DNA of 64,000 nt from Thomasclavelia spiroformis (GCA_016901755.1 JACJKV010000004.1:49976-113975), one strand, 5' to 3'; positions 1-8,860 are shown, numbered from the stretch's first letter. Program-made: numbers and translations. Notes: generated by a model from the letters alone, not told the origin.

Positions 1-984
1 TTCCTGACCACTAATTCCGCACCAGGACAGGATTTAAGATATATTCCAGAAAAAGTAGAATCTTCATGGAACTTTATTAATAAGATCTGGAATTCGGCAA
101 GATTTGTATTAATGAATACTGATGAAAATTTACGTTTTGAAGATTTGAATTTTGATTATCTGAATTTATGTGATAAATGGATCTTGAATCGTTTAAATGA
201 AGTGATTGAAGAAGTTGACATGAATATGGATAAATATGAATTCGTTAATGTAGGAACTGCTTTATATAACTTTATCTGGGATGATTTCTGCTCATGGTAT
301 ATTGAACTTTCAAAAGTTCATCTAAACAGTGAAGATGAAACTGAAAAACAGGCTAGTGTCCATACTTTGGTTTATGTTTTAAATGCGATCGTAAGAATGC
401 TGCACCCATTTATGCCATTTGTGACAGAAGAAATTTATCAGGCAATTCCTCATTTAAAAGAATCAATCTGTATTTCTCAGTATCCACAGGTCAATGAACA
501 GTTTAATGATGATAAGATCAATGAACAGTTTACATATCTTATGGATATTGTTAAAGGGGTTCGTGAAATTCGTGCCAATTATACAATCAAGAACGCTATT
601 GAAGTAGAATATTCAATTGATACTAAAGACAGTTCTTTAGAAGCGTTATTAGATGTTTTTGTTCCTTATCTGAAAAAACTGTGTCACGCTACTTGTGTAG
701 GCTATAATACCAACAGTTCTGATGATGTTGCTACGGCTATGATTCAGGGAGGAAATACTTTGATCGTTGAATTAGGCGCATACGTAGATAAGGAAGCAGA
801 AAAGAAGAAACTGGAAACTGAACTGAAAAAACTTGAAGGTGAAATTAAGCGTTGTACAAATATGTTAAATAATGAAAAATTTGTTTCTAAAGCGCCTCAG
901 GCCAAAGTTGACAGTGAAAGAAAGAAACTGGAAGATTATACTTCAAAATATAATGCTGTTAAAGAAAAACTGGAAAAAATGTAA
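1..984 (+). CDS. valS: Valine--tRNA ligase, C-terminal part (5' end outside window)
   Basis: The reading frame is open from base 1 and encodes the last 327 residues of ValRS, the cytoplasmic class I synthetase that charges tRNA-Val. The first visible residues are the end of the catalytic core (FLTTNSAPGQDLRY). The anticodon-binding helical domain follows, with HPFMPFVTEEIYQ at about residues 134-146. The C-terminal coiled coil, rich in Lys and Glu (EAEKKKLETELKKLEGEIKR), matches the ValRS tRNA-binding arm. A terminator follows directly. Identity is secure; only the N-terminus is missing because the window starts inside the gene. Confidence 0.95.
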   Translation, partial: FLTTNSAPGQDLRYIPEKVESSWNFINKIWNSARFVLMNTDENLRFEDLNFDYLNLCDKWILNRLNEVIEEVDMNMDKYEFVNVGTALYNFIWDDFCSWYIELSKVHLNSEDETEKQASVHTLVYVLNAIVRMLHPFMPFVTEEIYQAIPHLKESICISQYPQVNEQFNDDKINEQFTYLMDIVKGVREIRANYTIKNAIEVEYSIDTKDSSLEALLDVFVPYLKKLCHATCVGYNTNSSDDVATAMIQGGNTLIVELGAYVDKEAEKKKLETELKKLEGEIKRCTNMLNNEKFVSKAPQAKVDSERKKLEDYTSKYNAVKEKLEKM

Positions 985-992
985 GCTTATCT

Positions 993-1023
993 AAGAGATA
1001 TCCTTTGGTGATATCTCTTTTTA
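993..1023 (+). terminator. Intrinsic terminator after valS
   Basis: Ten-base stem AAGAGATATC / GATATCTCTT followed by a short T run, 9 bases past the valS stop. Confidence 0.8.
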
Positions 1024-1112
1024 TATTAATAAAGTAAAATTAGTTTTTTTGAACTATATATAGGTGAGGAAGTTAGTGGCTGTCTTTTCCAAAAAAACAA
1101 AGGAGGGATAAT

Positions 1113-1271
1113 ATGAACGAATTACAGTTATATGATCAGATGGATATTTATGGAGGCAGTGCGGCAGGAGTTATTTTATGTATAGTGATTGGTGCTGCGG
1201 TTTATAAAATGCTGTTTTCGCGTGGTGGCAGAGTATCCATTCCAAAACTGATTTCAATTGAATGGCGTTAA
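1113..1271 (+). CDS. Small single-span membrane protein, 52 aa, unknown function
   Basis: A short ORF with a strong ribosome binding site (AAGGAGGG at 1100-1107), bracketed by the valS terminator and its own terminator, so it looks like a separate transcription unit. The protein starts MNELQLYDQMDIYGG. It has one hydrophobic helix at about residues 18-34 (AAGVILCIVIGAAVYKM) and a short basic tail (FSRGGRVSIPKL). No motif is recognised. In B. subtilis this interval holds folC and comC, neither of which is present here. It could be a small membrane regulator or a processed peptide; I do not assign a function. Confidence 0.6.
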   Translation: MNELQLYDQMDIYGGSAAGVILCIVIGAAVYKMLFSRGGRVSIPKLISIEWR

Positions 1272-1277
1272 ATGACA

Positions 1278-1313
1278 AAAGAATATGAAAGAATCCCTTT
1301 CATATTCTTTTTA
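1278..1313 (+). terminator. Intrinsic terminator after the 52-aa ORF
   Basis: Fourteen-base perfect stem (AAAGAATATGAAAG / CTTTCATATTCTTT) with loop AATCC and a trailing T run. Confidence 0.85.
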
Positions 1314-1343
1314 TAACGGCATAGGATATGATGAGGTGATCGT

Positions 1344-1721
1344 ATGAGAAGAAAAGCAATGCTGGTGATAGCACTGATCATGATGATCATGAATGTCATG
1401 GTTTTTTTCTATTTAGATCAACTGCTTGTACAGGAAATCAGTGTTTATGTCATTCAGGTAGGGAGATATGATCAGCAGGAAAATGCCGATGCCATTATCA
1501 CCAGACTTCAGGAACTGAATTATGAAGGATACTGTTATCAGGATGATAACTTTGTTGTTATTACACAAATAGTCAAAGATCATAAAGAAGCACAAACCAT
1601 AGCGAAGGAAATTTCTGAACAAGGAATTACCTGTGTAGTTAAGGAGTATCTGGTGGATAAGAAATATGAAGCAGATATTGATGATAAAAAATATGATAAT
1701 ATTTATAAGGAGTTGAAATAA
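1344..1721 (+). CDS. Membrane-anchored SPOR-domain-like protein
   Basis: 125 aa. An N-terminal membrane helix at about residues 5-25 is followed by an extracytoplasmic region of SPOR type: the first strand VYVIQVGRYDQQENA, then a helix ADAIITRLQELNY and repeat strands. SPOR domains bind denuded septal peptidoglycan. The position directly before radC-mreCD-minCD matches spoIIB in B. subtilis, a SPOR-domain septal protein of early sporulation. That gives a plausible role, but the assignment rests on fold impression and synteny only. The stop codon overlaps the radC start by one base, so the two are probably co-transcribed. Confidence 0.6.
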   Translation: MRRKAMLVIALIMMIMNVMVFFYLDQLLVQEISVYVIQVGRYDQQENADAIITRLQELNYEGYCYQDDNFVVITQIVKDHKEAQTIAKEISEQGITCVVKEYLVDKKYEADIDDKKYDNIYKELK

Positions 1722-2401
1722 TGCTGAAATGTACATTGTATGAACAGCCTCGTGAAAAAGCGATTCGTTATGGAATTGAATCGCTGTCTAATCAGGAACT
1801 GCTTTCGGTGATATTAAGAACTGGTAATAAAGATATGTCGGTGATGAATCTGGCGGGTTTTGTTCTGGAAGAAATAGGTGGATTTGCACATTTGAAGGAT
1901 ATGGATTATCATCAGCTGATCAAGATCAAGGGAATTAAACAGGCTAAGGCGGTTGAACTGTTAGCCAGTGTAGAACTGGCCAAACGGATGCAGGAATACG
2001 ACGATAACAGATATGTCATTCATGATCCTTTTGATGGTTACCAGCTGGTTAAAAACAGACTGCTGTTTGAACAGCAGGAAAAAGTGATATTACTTTGTCT
2101 AAATGCTAAGCTGGAAGTGATTCATGAACGTGTCTTATTTATCGGCAGTGAAAGTGTTGCTATGCTGGAGCCGAAAGAAGTGTTTCAGTATACTTTACGC
2201 TGTGGTGCCAGTCGCATTATTTTAATACATAATCACCCTAGTGGTAATCCTCAGCCTTCGTTAGAAGATCGCGATATTACCCAGCGACTTTCATCAATGG
2301 CCAAGCAGCTGCAGATCGAGCTTATTGATCATCTGATTATAGGACGACATTGTTTTTACAGTTTTGCTTCTGATGAAATCTATGATTGTAAAGGCAATTG
2401 A
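1721..2401 (+). CDS. radC: RadC family JAB/MPN-domain protein
   Basis: 226 aa, the usual length. An N-terminal UPF0758 helix-hairpin-helix region (ESLSNQELLSVILRTG; IKGIKQAKAVELLAS) precedes a JAMM metalloprotease-like domain with the metal-site signature HNHPSGNPQPS then D. The family was once tied to DNA repair, but its biochemical role is not settled. It lies just ahead of mreC, as in many Firmicutes. In B. subtilis mreB sits between radC and mreC; here mreB is absent and must be elsewhere or lost. Confidence 0.92.
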   Translation: MLKCTLYEQPREKAIRYGIESLSNQELLSVILRTGNKDMSVMNLAGFVLEEIGGFAHLKDMDYHQLIKIKGIKQAKAVELLASVELAKRMQEYDDNRYVIHDPFDGYQLVKNRLLFEQQEKVILLCLNAKLEVIHERVLFIGSESVAMLEPKEVFQYTLRCGASRIILIHNHPSGNPQPSLEDRDITQRLSSMAKQLQIELIDHLIIGRHCFYSFASDEIYDCKGN

Positions 2402-2426
2402 TTTTTTTGTGTATTGACTATATAAT
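2398..2426 (+). promoter_or_regulatory. Sigma-A promoter of the mreC operon
   Basis: TTGATT (2398-2403), 17-base spacer, TATAAT (2421-2426). It overlaps the radC stop codon and sits 23 bases before the mreC start. Confidence 0.75.
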
Positions 2427-2448
2427 GAATGTTACTAGAGGTGATGCT

Positions 2449-3294
2449 ATGAATAACAGAAGAAAAAAAAGAAATCATAAAATTATCATTGGAGTTTTAA
2501 GTGCATTCATTGTATTAAGTATGTTTTCCTTTTTTATTGGTCGTAATCAAACGAGTATTGAAAAATTTTTGAGTACGAGCGTACAGACTGTGGAATATTA
2601 TATTTTTAAAAAACCTCTAGCATTCGTTCAAGGAATTTTCAGTGAATATTATGAACTTAAAGATGTTTATGAAGAAAATGAACTGCTTAAAGAAAAGCTT
2701 GATTCCTATGCCAGTCTTGAATCTGAAAATGAGGTTTTAAATTCAGAAGTAGAAAAACTAAAGAAACTGACTGAAATAGATTATTTGCCAAGTGAATATC
2801 AGACTAAAATAGCTGGTGTCCAAACTAGAGATCAGACCAACTGGAATGATGAAATCATTATTGATTCAGGAAGTCTAAACAGTATTGAAGAAGGAATGGT
2901 CGTTTGTGATGCCAAAGGAATGGTAGGAACCGTGACATCGGTGAATGAACTGACAGCGACAGTTTCGCTTTTGACAACTGAAAAAACAGTTAATAAAATT
3001 CCTGTTATGATCCTTAATGGTGAAGAAACGGTTTATGGACTGATTGAAAGCTATAATGTCAATAATGGTTATATAGATATGACTTTATTAAGTAAGATGG
3101 ATAAACTGGAAAAAGACGCCAAAGTATATACATCAGGATTAGGTGGCGAAGGTAAAAGTCCTAAAGGTATTTATATTGGAAAAGCTAAAGAGCTTTATAC
3201 TAAAAGTGATGGGACGACTACTTCAGTACGTATTAAACCAGCTGCTGATTTTGAAGATCTGTCTTTTGTCATCGTTGTGAAAAAAAGGAATTGA
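2449..3294 (+). CDS. mreC: Rod shape-determining protein MreC
   Basis: 281 aa from ATG 2449, chosen because AGAGGTGATG sits at the right distance and because the upstream ATG precedes the -10 box. There is one N-terminal membrane helix (about residues 11-30), a coiled coil (residues about 68-105, ELLKEKLDSYASLESENEVLNSEVEKL broken by few gaps), then the paired beta-barrel MreC domain with IIDSGSLNSIEEGMVV and a C-terminal IKPAADFEDLSFVIVV. It organises the elongasome in the membrane with MreD. It is the first gene after a clear promoter and is followed by mreD. Confidence 0.92.
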   Translation: MNNRRKKRNHKIIIGVLSAFIVLSMFSFFIGRNQTSIEKFLSTSVQTVEYYIFKKPLAFVQGIFSEYYELKDVYEENELLKEKLDSYASLESENEVLNSEVEKLKKLTEIDYLPSEYQTKIAGVQTRDQTNWNDEIIIDSGSLNSIEEGMVVCDAKGMVGTVTSVNELTATVSLLTTEKTVNKIPVMILNGEETVYGLIESYNVNNGYIDMTLLSKMDKLEKDAKVYTSGLGGEGKSPKGIYIGKAKELYTKSDGTTTSVRIKPAADFEDLSFVIVVKKRN

Positions 3295-3295
3295 T

Positions 3296-3823
3296 ATGAT
3301 GAAAAACAGGTTAACTCATTCACTGGTCGTGATGTTTTTTAGTTTCATGGCTGACAGTCTGTTGCGTTATTATTTACCAAACGATCTGTTAAAGACAGGT
3401 TTGACAATAGTTTCTTATATTGGTGTCATGATGTTTACTTTTTTAAATAATGATATCGATGAAGAAAGACGTTATTTTTTTGCTTTGGTCTGTGGTGTGT
3501 ACTATAGTGTGATTTATGGCGATTCGGTCTTCATTTATATGATTTTATTTTTGGTTTATGCTTTTATAGGTAAACAATATATGAAAAAAGCAACTTTTAC
3601 ATATTTTGAAGCGTTAGCCATAGTTGTTTTGACAATTTTCATACAGGAAAGTGTGTTATATTTGTTGATGTGGATGACAGGTATAACAAAATTGTTCATA
3701 ATTACATTTATTGTATGGAGGTTATTACCGACATTGCTTTTTAATGCTGTTATTTTCAATATTGTGTATATCGTTCACGATAAAATTAAGCTAGAAGGTG
3801 ATGTGGATGTATATTTTAGTTAA
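3296..3823 (+). CDS. mreD: Rod shape-determining protein MreD
   Basis: 175 aa, strongly hydrophobic with five or six predicted membrane helices, beginning two bases after the mreC stop. The sequence itself is poorly conserved, as is normal for MreD; the call rests on topology, length and its place between mreC and minC. Its 3' end overlaps the minC start by 17 bases, which suggests translational coupling. Confidence 0.85.
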   Translation: MMKNRLTHSLVVMFFSFMADSLLRYYLPNDLLKTGLTIVSYIGVMMFTFLNNDIDEERRYFFALVCGVYYSVIYGDSVFIYMILFLVYAFIGKQYMKKATFTYFEALAIVVLTIFIQESVLYLLMWMTGITKLFIITFIVWRLLPTLLFNAVIFNIVYIVHDKIKLEGDVDVYFS

Positions 3824-4382
3824 AAATTATAATGGACGTCTGATTTTTATCTGTGATGATCAGATACAGTTTGACAGGCTTTTAAATGAACTGACAAGTC
3901 TTCTGAAAAAATCTTTTTTTAAACATAAAGATTTTTTTCCGAAGGCTTTTTTTGATTTTAAAAGTCGAATTATCAGTGAAGAAGATATGTTGGCTCTGTT
4001 TCGCTGTTTAATTGAAACAAAATGCATTATATTCGGTGGTTTTGTCAAAGAGCCAAAAAATGAGGATAAAAAAATAAAAGTTATCAATGGTTCAATTCAT
4101 GGCGGTGAAGTTCTTTATATTGATGAAGATACGCTGATTACGGGTGCTGTCAATCCGGGAGCGATTATTTATTTAAAAGCCAGGCTCTATATTTTAAAAG
4201 AAGTTTATGGGACGATTGAAGGCATTCATGAAACCGCTCAGATTTACAGTAAATATTTTAAAAATGCAACAATTCGTTTTTTTGGAAAATCTATACATAA
4301 TTTTACAAGTTTTACAATGAGCGTTCTATATTATAAAGATAATGAAATTGTTTGTGATAAGGAGGAATCAGTCAATGTCTAG
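3807..4382 (+). CDS. minC: Septum site-determining protein MinC
   Basis: 191 aa from ATG 3807, preferred over 3801 because the AAGG at 3795-3798 then has normal spacing. The N-terminal half should bind FtsZ. The C-terminal half is the right-handed beta-helix that binds MinD, seen as GEVLYIDEDTLITGAVNPGA and the following turns. MinC blocks Z-ring assembly away from midcell. At 191 aa it is shorter than the roughly 225 aa of B. subtilis MinC. It overlaps minD by 8 bases. Confidence 0.85.
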   Translation: MYILVKNYNGRLIFICDDQIQFDRLLNELTSLLKKSFFKHKDFFPKAFFDFKSRIISEEDMLALFRCLIETKCIIFGGFVKEPKNEDKKIKVINGSIHGGEVLYIDEDTLITGAVNPGAIIYLKARLYILKEVYGTIEGIHETAQIYSKYFKNATIRFFGKSIHNFTSFTMSVLYYKDNEIVCDKEESVNV

Positions 4383-5154
4383 AATAATAGCGATTACTTC
4401 TGGTAAAGGTGGTGTCGGTAAAAGCAGTATCAGTGTCAATCTGGCCATGGCTTTGGCACATCATCATTATAAAGTATGTCTGATTGATGGCGATTTTGGT
4501 TTAAAGAATCTTGATGTCATGATGGGGCTGGAAAATCGGGTGGTTTATGATCTGAATGATGTTATTGCCGGACGATGCGATCTTTCGCAGGTACTGGTCA
4601 AAGACAAAAGAGAAGATCAGCTGTTTTTATTGCCAGCATGCAAATCATTGTCGTTTCAGAATCTTGATGCAGCAGTGATGGCAGCATTGATCAAATATCT
4701 GGAGACGGATTTTGATTTTATCCTGATTGACAGTCCAGCAGGAATAGAACAGGGATTTAATTATGCAACGAGCATCGCTGATGAAGCGATCGTGGTTGTC
4801 AATCTTGATTTGGCTACATTAAGAGATAATGACAGAGTTGTCGGTTTACTGATGAAAAGGAATATTCATCAGATTTCGATGATCATCAACAGAGTCAATG
4901 TGGCAGATATTGAAGAAGGGCGTTCTTTAAGAATTGAAGATGCCAGTGAAATCCTGGCTTTACCGCTTTTAGGGGTGGTTTATGATGATCATGAGATGAT
5001 CGAAGCGAATAATCGCGGGCGTCCTATTTATATGGAAAAGGGTCATTTACTGCATCAGTGTTTTCATAATATTGTGTTAAGGATTTTAGGCCAGGATGTT
5101 GAAATTACAAAATACAGGAAAAGAAATTTACTGACTCGTATCTTTTTGGGATAA
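4375..5154 (+). CDS. minD: Septum site-determining ATPase MinD
   Basis: 259 aa from ATG 4375, preceded by AAGGAGGA inside the minC tail. The deviant Walker A motif GKGGVGKS lies at residues 10-17, with LIDGDFGLKNLD and LIDSPAGIEQGF as the switch regions. The C-terminus KYRKRNLLTRIFLG is an amphipathic membrane-targeting helix. MinD cycles on and off the membrane with ATP and recruits MinC. MinE or DivIVA partners are not in the window. Confidence 0.95.
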   Translation: MSRIIAITSGKGGVGKSSISVNLAMALAHHHYKVCLIDGDFGLKNLDVMMGLENRVVYDLNDVIAGRCDLSQVLVKDKREDQLFLLPACKSLSFQNLDAAVMAALIKYLETDFDFILIDSPAGIEQGFNYATSIADEAIVVVNLDLATLRDNDRVVGLLMKRNIHQISMIINRVNVADIEEGRSLRIEDASEILALPLLGVVYDDHEMIEANNRGRPIYMEKGHLLHQCFHNIVLRILGQDVEITKYRKRNLLTRIFLG

Positions 5155-5180
5155 ATTCATATGATGTAATGGGTGATATC

Positions 5181-5735
5181 ATGTCTGATATAGATGAAGT
5201 CAGAAAAAGAATTGAAAAAAGAAAAAAACCATTAACAACAGCTCATTTTAATAAATTATATAATGGAATGATACGTATCATGATATTAATGATCGTTGTT
5301 ATTGGTTCTATGATCGTTACGAATGATAATAAGCTGCAAAGTCAGATTTTTGACAGCCGATATGTAAAACAGTTCGTGACTTTCATTTCGCAAAGTGTTT
5401 ACAGTTTTTTGCCAGAAGACACAAAAGTCAGTCAGCAGGTGATTTATCAAGGTGGCGAAGATGATCTCTATAGTGCTGATAGCAATCAGGTGCTTGCTTT
5501 TGGCAAGGGAAAAGTGATCAAGGTAGAAAAAAATGATGATGCACTGGGAAATTATATCATTGTCTTAGATCATCAGGATGTAGAAATCACTTTTGGTCAT
5601 TTAAAAGAGATCCAGGTAAAACTTTATGATGAAGTGAACGAAGGATCAGTTTTAGCTACTTACGAAGACAGGTTTTCAATGACTTTTGAACAGTTTGGTC
5701 AACAAATCACATATCAGGATTTTCAGGGGATGTAA
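5181..5735 (+). CDS. spoIVFA: SpoIVFA-like membrane protein with M23-type domain
   Basis: 184 aa from ATG 5181 (GGGTGAT upstream). A basic N-terminal tail is followed by one membrane helix (about residues 30-47) and a C-terminal LytM/M23-like domain (GKGKVIKVEKND, NYIIVLDHQDVEITFGHL, GSVLATYED). The first metal ligand of active M23 peptidases is not evident, so it is probably non-catalytic, as in B. subtilis SpoIVFA. SpoIVFA holds SpoIVFB inactive in the outer forespore membrane. Its place between minD and an M50 protease is the same as in B. subtilis. Confidence 0.75.
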   Translation: MSDIDEVRKRIEKRKKPLTTAHFNKLYNGMIRIMILMIVVIGSMIVTNDNKLQSQIFDSRYVKQFVTFISQSVYSFLPEDTKVSQQVIYQGGEDDLYSADSNQVLAFGKGKVIKVEKNDDALGNYIIVLDHQDVEITFGHLKEIQVKLYDEVNEGSVLATYEDRFSMTFEQFGQQITYQDFQGM

Positions 5736-5736
5736 A

Positions 5737-6441
5737 ATGAAGATACATCCCTTTACCATTGTTTATCTGCTTTTCGCATTTTATTTTCGAATGAGTGAAT
5801 ATCTGGTTTTTTTGCTGTTTTCTTTGCTGCATGAAACCGGACATTATCTTCTGGCCTGTTATTTTGATTTTGAAATAGATCATATTGAGGTATTGCCTTT
5901 TGGAGCCTTTTTGTCACTCAAAGATTTTGGCAGGCATCTGGTGAAAGAAGAACTGCTGATGCTATGCGCTGGGCCATTAGTCAATATGGTATTTATAGTG
6001 CTTTTTTATTTCATGGGCCAAAGTCAGTTGCTTAAGATCAATGTTTTTATCGCACTGTTTAATCTTTTACCGATTTATCCTTTGGATGGTGCTAAAATAT
6101 GTCAGCTGCTGTTTTCATATTTTATGGATTATCGCTATACGTTTTTTTTACAGATCAGGATTTCGCTGCTGCTGATTGCTTTTGGATTTTTGAGTTTAAA
6201 AGCACTGGGACGTCTGATCGTACTGTTTTATCTTTTTTATCACAATATCCTGTATATTAAAGAATATCGCATCAGTTTAATAGAAACCATACTGGCGGAT
6301 CATTATCATAAAAAGAAAATGAAGGTACATCATCAGCTTAAATATTATCGTCCCTATGATAATTATTATCTTATCAATGGACAAATATATGATTTTGAGA
6401 CAGTGAAGATTAATTTGATTAAATCAATGAAATCACATTGA
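5737..6441 (+). CDS. spoIVFB: SpoIVFB-like M50 intramembrane metalloprotease
   Basis: 234 aa from ATG 5737, one base after the previous stop. The zinc motif HETGH lies in LLHETGHYLLACYFDF, and the third-ligand motif appears as NLLPIYPLDGAKI. Several membrane helices are evident. The family carries out regulated intramembrane cleavage; SpoIVFB activates pro-sigma-K in the mother cell. The presence of this pair suggests the organism sporulates or descends from a spore former. The TGA stop is embedded in the -35 box of the next promoter. Confidence 0.85.
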   Translation: MKIHPFTIVYLLFAFYFRMSEYLVFLLFSLLHETGHYLLACYFDFEIDHIEVLPFGAFLSLKDFGRHLVKEELLMLCAGPLVNMVFIVLFYFMGQSQLLKINVFIALFNLLPIYPLDGAKICQLLFSYFMDYRYTFFLQIRISLLLIAFGFLSLKALGRLIVLFYLFYHNILYIKEYRISLIETILADHYHKKKMKVHHQLKYYRPYDNYYLINGQIYDFETVKINLIKSMKSH

Positions 6442-6466
6442 CTTTCATATTGAAAAAGTTTATAAT
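6438..6466 (+). promoter_or_regulatory. Sigma-A promoter of rplU-prp-rpmA
   Basis: TTGACT (6438-6443), exact 17-base spacer, TATAAT (6461-6466). Expected transcript start is near 6473, directly at the first stem of the L21 leader. Confidence 0.88.
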
Positions 6467-6472
6467 GCACTT

Positions 6473-6555
6473 GTTGTAGACCTCTAGACTACAACCGCAC
6501 ATAAGAGGTAATAAATGCGAGATGCTGCCTTGGTTGGCGAGTCTTAGAAATATTT
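6473..6555 (+). ncRNA. Ribosomal protein L21 leader (5' UTR structure)
   Basis: A structured leader sits between the promoter and rplU, where Firmicutes carry the L21 leader. The first hairpin is TTGTAG (6474-6479) / CTACAA (6489-6494). Its loop CCTCT (6481-6485) is complementary to AGAGG (6504-6508), a possible pseudoknot. A GC-rich part follows at 6517-6545. The likely role is feedback control by L21 or another product; that is inference from position and family knowledge. Confidence 0.6.
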
Positions 6556-6571
6556 TATAGGAGGTGCGGAT

Positions 6572-6883
6572 ATGTACGCAATTATTGAAACAGGTGGAAA
6601 ACAAATTAAAGTTGAAACTGGTGATGTTATTTTTGTAGAAAAATTAGAAGTAGAAGCAGGAGAAACTTATACTTTTGATAAAGTATTATTAGTTGGAGAT
6701 GAAACAGTATCAATCGGAACTCCTTATGTTGAAGGTGCTACTGTTGAAGCTACTGTTGAAAAACAGGGAAAAGAAAAGAAAGTAACTATCTACAAATATA
6801 ATCCAAAAAAACATTATCATAAAAAACAAGGTCATAGACAGCCTTACACAAAATTAGTTGTTAACGCTATTAATGTTAAATAA
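6572..6883 (+). CDS. rplU: 50S ribosomal protein L21
   Basis: 103 aa, normal length. Typical start [19 protein letters not shown] and C-terminal [20 protein letters not shown], the rRNA-binding tail. It has a strong GGAGGTG ribosome binding site. Its stop overlaps the prp start by one base (TAATG). Confidence 0.97.
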   Translation: MYAIIETGGKQIKVETGDVIFVEKLEVEAGETYTFDKVLLVGDETVSIGTPYVEGATVEATVEKQGKEKKVTIYKYNPKKHYHKKQGHRQPYTKLVVNAINVK

Positions 6884-7206
6884 TGATTAGAGTCAATGTT
6901 TTTAAAAAATCTCATCGTATTACGAAAGTAACGATCAGGGGACACGCTGAATCTGATGAATATGGCAAGGATCTGGTTTGTGCTGGAGTCAGTGCTATAG
7001 CGACTGGAATCTGTAATACTATTGCAGAAAAAGGTTATTTAGAGAAAAAGATGTGTTCAATTGAGCTGAAAAATGGTAATATAGTGATAGATATTCTAGA
7101 TAATGATGAGACTTTGCAGGTGATACTAGAGACACTTGAAATAAGTTTAAGATCATTTGAAGATAATTACCATGAATTTATAAAGATAACCTATAAGGAG
7201 GAATAA
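6883..7206 (+). CDS. prp: Ribosomal-processing cysteine protease Prp
   Basis: 107 aa, formerly YsxB. The catalytic pair is visible: His in [18 protein letters not shown] and Cys twelve residues later. Prp removes the N-terminal extension of L27 in Firmicutes. The substrate is the next gene and keeps the matching cleavage site, so the protease and its target are coupled in one operon. Confidence 0.92.
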   Translation: MIRVNVFKKSHRITKVTIRGHAESDEYGKDLVCAGVSAIATGICNTIAEKGYLEKKMCSIELKNGNIVIDILDNDETLQVILETLEISLRSFEDNYHEFIKITYKEE

Positions 7207-7210
7207 AATA

Positions 7211-7495
7211 ATGATGTTCAAATTAGATTTACAATTATTCGCTTCTAAAAAAGGGGTTGGATCTACTAAAAACGGTCGTGACTCTGAAGCAAAAAGATTA
7301 GGAGCTAAATTAGCAGATGGACAATTCGCTCGTGCTGGATCTATTATTTATAGACAAAGAGGAACTAAAATTCATCCAGGTACTAATGTAGGTAAAGGTG
7401 GAGATGACACTTTATTTGCTAAATGCGATGGAATTGTTAAATTTGAAAGAATGGGAAAAGATAGAAAGAAAGTTTCAGTTTACCCAGCTGCATAA
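7211..7495 (+). CDS. rpmA: 50S ribosomal protein L27 with Prp-cleaved leader
   Basis: 94 aa. It begins [19 protein letters not shown]; the Firmicute-type extension ends in LQLF, with cleavage expected between F and A to expose the residues that reach the peptidyl transferase centre. The rest ([24 protein letters not shown]) is standard L27. A strong AAGGAGGA precedes it. Confidence 0.97.
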   Translation: MMFKLDLQLFASKKGVGSTKNGRDSEAKRLGAKLADGQFARAGSIIYRQRGTKIHPGTNVGKGGDDTLFAKCDGIVKFERMGKDRKKVSVYPAA

Positions 7496-7498
7496 TTG

Positions 7499-7518
7499 AA
7501 TCCCTGAAAAGGGATTTT
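7499..7518 (+). terminator. Intrinsic terminator after rpmA
   Basis: Stem ATCCCT / AGGGAT with a GAAA loop, then seven T. Confidence 0.9.
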
Positions 7519-7541
7519 TTTCTTGGAAAAGAGGTGGAATC

Positions 7542-8822
7542 ATGCAATTTATAGATAAAGCAAAAATTTATATAGAAGCAGGTAAAGGTGGCGATGGAAC
7601 CGTTGCTTTTAGACGTGAGGCTCATGTTCCTAAAGGCGGACCTGCTGGTGGTGATGGTGGAAAAGGAGGAAGCATCATCTTTGAAGCGACTCATTCATTA
7701 TCAACGCTTTTAGATCTGAAATATAAACGTGTTTATAAAGCTCGTGCCGGTGGTAACGGAATGGCCAAAAAGATGCACGGGGCCGATGCTCAGGATCTGC
7801 TGATCAAAGTGCCAGTGGGAACTGTAATTACGAATGTTGAAACTGGTAAGATCATGGCTGATTTAACAGAAGACCATCAAAGAGTTGTTCTGGCTAAAGG
7901 AGGACGTGGTGGTCGTGGCAATGCCCGTTTTGCAACTTCGCGTAATCCGGCGCCACAAATCTGTGAAAGAGGCGAACCAGGTGAAAAATTTGATGTCAGC
8001 TGCGAATTAAAACTGTTGGCAGATGTAGGACTGGTTGGTTTTCCATCAGTTGGAAAGTCAACGTTGCTTTCGGTTGTTTCACGTGCCCGTCCTGAAATTG
8101 CTGATTATCATTTTACGACGATCGTTCCTAATTTGGGTGTAGTTCAGGTTAAAGATGGCCGCAGTTTTGTTATGGCCGATTTACCAGGACTGATCGAAGG
8201 AGCGAGTCAGGGAAAAGGTTTAGGACATCAGTTTTTAAGACATATTGAAAGATGTCGTGTCATTGTCCATATCATTGATATGGGCTGTGAAGAAGGCAGA
8301 GATCCATATGAAGATTACTGTACGATCAATAACGAGTTAGGTCAGTATCAGTATCGCCTGCTGGAAAGACCACAGATCGTTGTTGCTAATAAAATGGATG
8401 AAGAGGGCGCTGAAGAAAATTTAAGGATCTTTAAGGAAAAAGTGGGTGAAGACGTCAAAGTATTCCCAATTTCTGCTATTATTCATGATGGTGTTGATCA
8501 GGTTTTATATGCGGTTGCTGATGCTTTAGAAACAGCACCTCAATTTGATATGATCGAAGCTGAAGAAAATACTGTTGTGTATAATTTTGAAGAAGAAGAG
8601 GCACCATTTACAATTCATAATCATGGAAATGGTCAATGGTCAGTTACTGGTAAGAAGATTGAACGTATGATTGCCATGACTTCACTGGTAAGTGATGATG
8701 CAATCAAGCGTTTATCAATTAAAATGCGTAACATGGGAATTGATGAAGCTTTAAGAAATGCGGGATGTCAAAATGGTGATACTGTATCGATCCTTGATTT
8801 TGAATTTGAATTTTATGATTAA
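7542..8822 (+). CDS. obgE: GTPase Obg
   Basis: 426 aa. The N-terminal glycine-rich Obg fold covers residues 1-158 ([26 protein letters not shown]). The G domain has G1 GFPSVGKST, the [10 protein letters not shown] segment and NKMD. The C-terminal OCT domain is present (about 345-426). It is an essential ribosome-assembly and stress GTPase. It usually follows rpmA; in B. subtilis spo0B lies between them, and spo0B is absent here. Confidence 0.97.
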   Translation: MQFIDKAKIYIEAGKGGDGTVAFRREAHVPKGGPAGGDGGKGGSIIFEATHSLSTLLDLKYKRVYKARAGGNGMAKKMHGADAQDLLIKVPVGTVITNVETGKIMADLTEDHQRVVLAKGGRGGRGNARFATSRNPAPQICERGEPGEKFDVSCELKLLADVGLVGFPSVGKSTLLSVVSRARPEIADYHFTTIVPNLGVVQVKDGRSFVMADLPGLIEGASQGKGLGHQFLRHIERCRVIVHIIDMGCEEGRDPYEDYCTINNELGQYQYRLLERPQIVVANKMDEEGAEENLRIFKEKVGEDVKVFPISAIIHDGVDQVLYAVADALETAPQFDMIEAEENTVVYNFEEEEAPFTIHNHGNGQWSVTGKKIERMIAMTSLVSDDAIKRLSIKMRNMGIDEALRNAGCQNGDTVSILDFEFEFYD

Positions 8823-8828
8823 TGATAT

Positions 8829-8860
8829 AGGCTGTCTTAAAAAGGCAGCTTTTTATTTTT
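8829..8860 (+). terminator. Intrinsic terminator after obgE
   Basis: Stem GCTGTC (8831-8836) / GGCAGC (8844-8849) followed by TTTTTATTTTT. Confidence 0.75.
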
